Assembly (NCBI GenBank): GCA_002373715.1
Contig: DFLI01000066.1
Span: 1 to 6,367 of the forward strand
Length of the DNA stretch: 6,367 nucleotides
Origin: Bacteroidales bacterium UBA3623
GTDB taxonomy: Bacteria; Bacteroidota; Bacteroidia; Bacteroidales; UBA932
Reading direction: 5' to 3'
Shown: piece after piece, positions 5,298 through 6,367 of the stretch
Layout: each line of letters begins with the position of its first letter
Numbering within the stretch: the stretch's first letter is position 1
The notes under the pieces: generated by a model
What the model was told of the DNA's origin: nothing
Database searches by the model: none
What the model saw: only the letters and a program-made list of their open reading frames with translations
Translations under genes and position numbers: made by a program

Positions 5298-6367
5298 ATG
5301 GGACTTTTACACGCCAGACTGGCCAAATATGACCTTCCCCAGAAAATGATGGAAAAGGGTATCTACCCTTATTTCCGCCAGATAACCAGCAAGCAGGGCA
5401 CCGAAGTAACCATGGACGGGCACAAGATTATGATGTTCGGTTCCAACGCTTACACCGGTCTCACCGGAGACGAGCGCGTTATTAACGCCGGCATCGAGGC
5501 CCTCAAGAAGTACGGTTCCGGTTGCGCCGGTTCCCGCTTCCTGAACGGAACGCTGGACATCCACGTGCAGCTTGAAAAAGAGCTGGCAGAGTTCGTGGGC
5601 AAAGACGAAGCCCTGGTGTTCTCCACCGGCTTCACCGTGAACAGCGGTGTTATCCCGCAGCTCCTCACCAAGGACGATTTCATCATCTGCGACGACCGTG
5701 ACCACGCCTCCATCGTGGATGGCCGCCGCCTCAGCTTTGCCAAAGGCCTTCACTACAAGCACAACGACATGAAGGACCTGGAGCGCTGCCTTCGCCGCTG
5801 CCCCAAGAACTCCGTGAAGCTAATCGTAGTAGACGGTGTTTTCTCCATGGAAGGAGACCTGGCCAAGCTGCCGGAGATTGTAGAGCTCAAGCACAAGTAC
5901 GATAATGTGGTGATTATGGTGGACGAAGCCCACGGCCTGGGTGTCTTTGGCAAGCAGGGCCGCGGCGTCTGCAACCACTTCGGCCTCACCAATGAGATAG
6001 ACCTCATCATGGGTACCTTCTCCAAGAGCCTCGCCGCCATCGGCGGTTTCATAGCGGCCGATAAGATCATCATCAACTGGCTGCGCCACACCGCCCGCAC
6101 CTATATCTTCCAGGCTTCGGATACCCCCGCCGCCACCGCATCGGCCCGCGAAGCTCTGCGCATTATCCAGGCCGAGCCTGAACGCATCACCAACCTCTGG
6201 GATGTCACCAACTACGCCCTGCGCCGTTTCAAGGAAGCCGGCTTCGAGATTGGAGAAACCGAAAGCCCGATTATCCCGCTGTATGTCCGTGATCTGGAGA
6301 AAACCTTCATCGTCACCAAGCGTGCCTTTGACGAGGGTGTGTTCATCAACTCCGTTATCCCGCCGGC
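5298..6367 (+). CDS. spt: Serine palmitoyltransferase, 3' end outside window
   Basis: This PLP-dependent enzyme of the alpha-oxoamine synthase family condenses L-serine with a long-chain acyl-CoA to give 3-ketosphinganine, the first step of sphingolipid synthesis, a hallmark of Bacteroidetes. The frame is open from ATG 5298 to the window end (356 complete codons); the family is about 395-400 residues, so roughly 40 are missing. The wording follows the Bacteroides enzyme closely: MGLLHARLAKYDLPQKMMEKG, KYGSGCAGSRFLNGTLDIH, and DDRDHASIVDGRRLSF with His136 that stacks on PLP. VDEAHGLGVFG carries Asp209 and His212, and GTFSKSLAAIGGF carries the Schiff-base Lys243. Related 2-amino-3-ketobutyrate CoA ligase and AONS (BioF) are less likely, because the GSGCAGSRFLNGT and FSTGFTVNSGVI segments fit the Bacteroidetes palmitoyltransferase. 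It is transcribed divergently from glnS, and the next gene is not visible. Confidence 0.95.
   Translation, partial: MGLLHARLAKYDLPQKMMEKGIYPYFRQITSKQGTEVTMDGHKIMMFGSNAYTGLTGDERVINAGIEALKKYGSGCAGSRFLNGTLDIHVQLEKELAEFVGKDEALVFSTGFTVNSGVIPQLLTKDDFIICDDRDHASIVDGRRLSFAKGLHYKHNDMKDLERCLRRCPKNSVKLIVVDGVFSMEGDLAKLPEIVELKHKYDNVVIMVDEAHGLGVFGKQGRGVCNHFGLTNEIDLIMGTFSKSLAAIGGFIAADKIIINWLRHTARTYIFQASDTPAATASAREALRIIQAEPERITNLWDVTNYALRRFKEAGFEIGETESPIIPLYVRDLEKTFIVTKRAFDEGVFINSVIPP

Overview
The window (6,367 bp, moderately GC-rich) most likely comes from a gut-type member of the Bacteroidales. Three things point there. A serine palmitoyltransferase of the Bacteroides kind is present. Two start regions carry TAnnTTTG boxes, the -7 element read by the Bacteroidetes housekeeping sigma factor. 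Gene starts mostly have A-rich leaders instead of Shine-Dalgarno sequences. The genus cannot be named from the sequence; the GC content would suit an Alistipes-like or related high-GC lineage (inference).

Layout: (1) On the + strand, 1-1302 is the C-terminal three quarters of L-fucose isomerase (fucI), and 1447-2751 is the L-fucose:proton symporter (fucP). (2) The 144 bases between them hold a striking 125-bp palindromic element: perfect 25-bp inverted arms around a 75-bp GC-rich core that can fold into three small hairpins. (3) fucP converges with a small family-2 glycosyltransferase gene on the - strand, and the two genes overlap by 8 bp at their stop codons. (4) The glycosyltransferase lies 12 bp downstream of glnS (glutaminyl-tRNA synthetase), and the two are probably co-transcribed. 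(5) A compact 118-bp region holds back-to-back promoters for glnS (-) and for a serine palmitoyltransferase gene (+), whose 3' end is cut off by the window edge.

Functionally, FucP would import L-fucose and FucI would convert it to L-fuculose, the first step in using host-glycan fucose. GlnS charges tRNA-Gln directly. Spt starts sphingolipid synthesis. The target of the glycosyltransferase is unknown. The five coding regions belong to known families. The part least explained by standard annotation is the structured element between fucI and fucP, which may be a dispersed repeat and/or a structured RNA in the fuc transcript.
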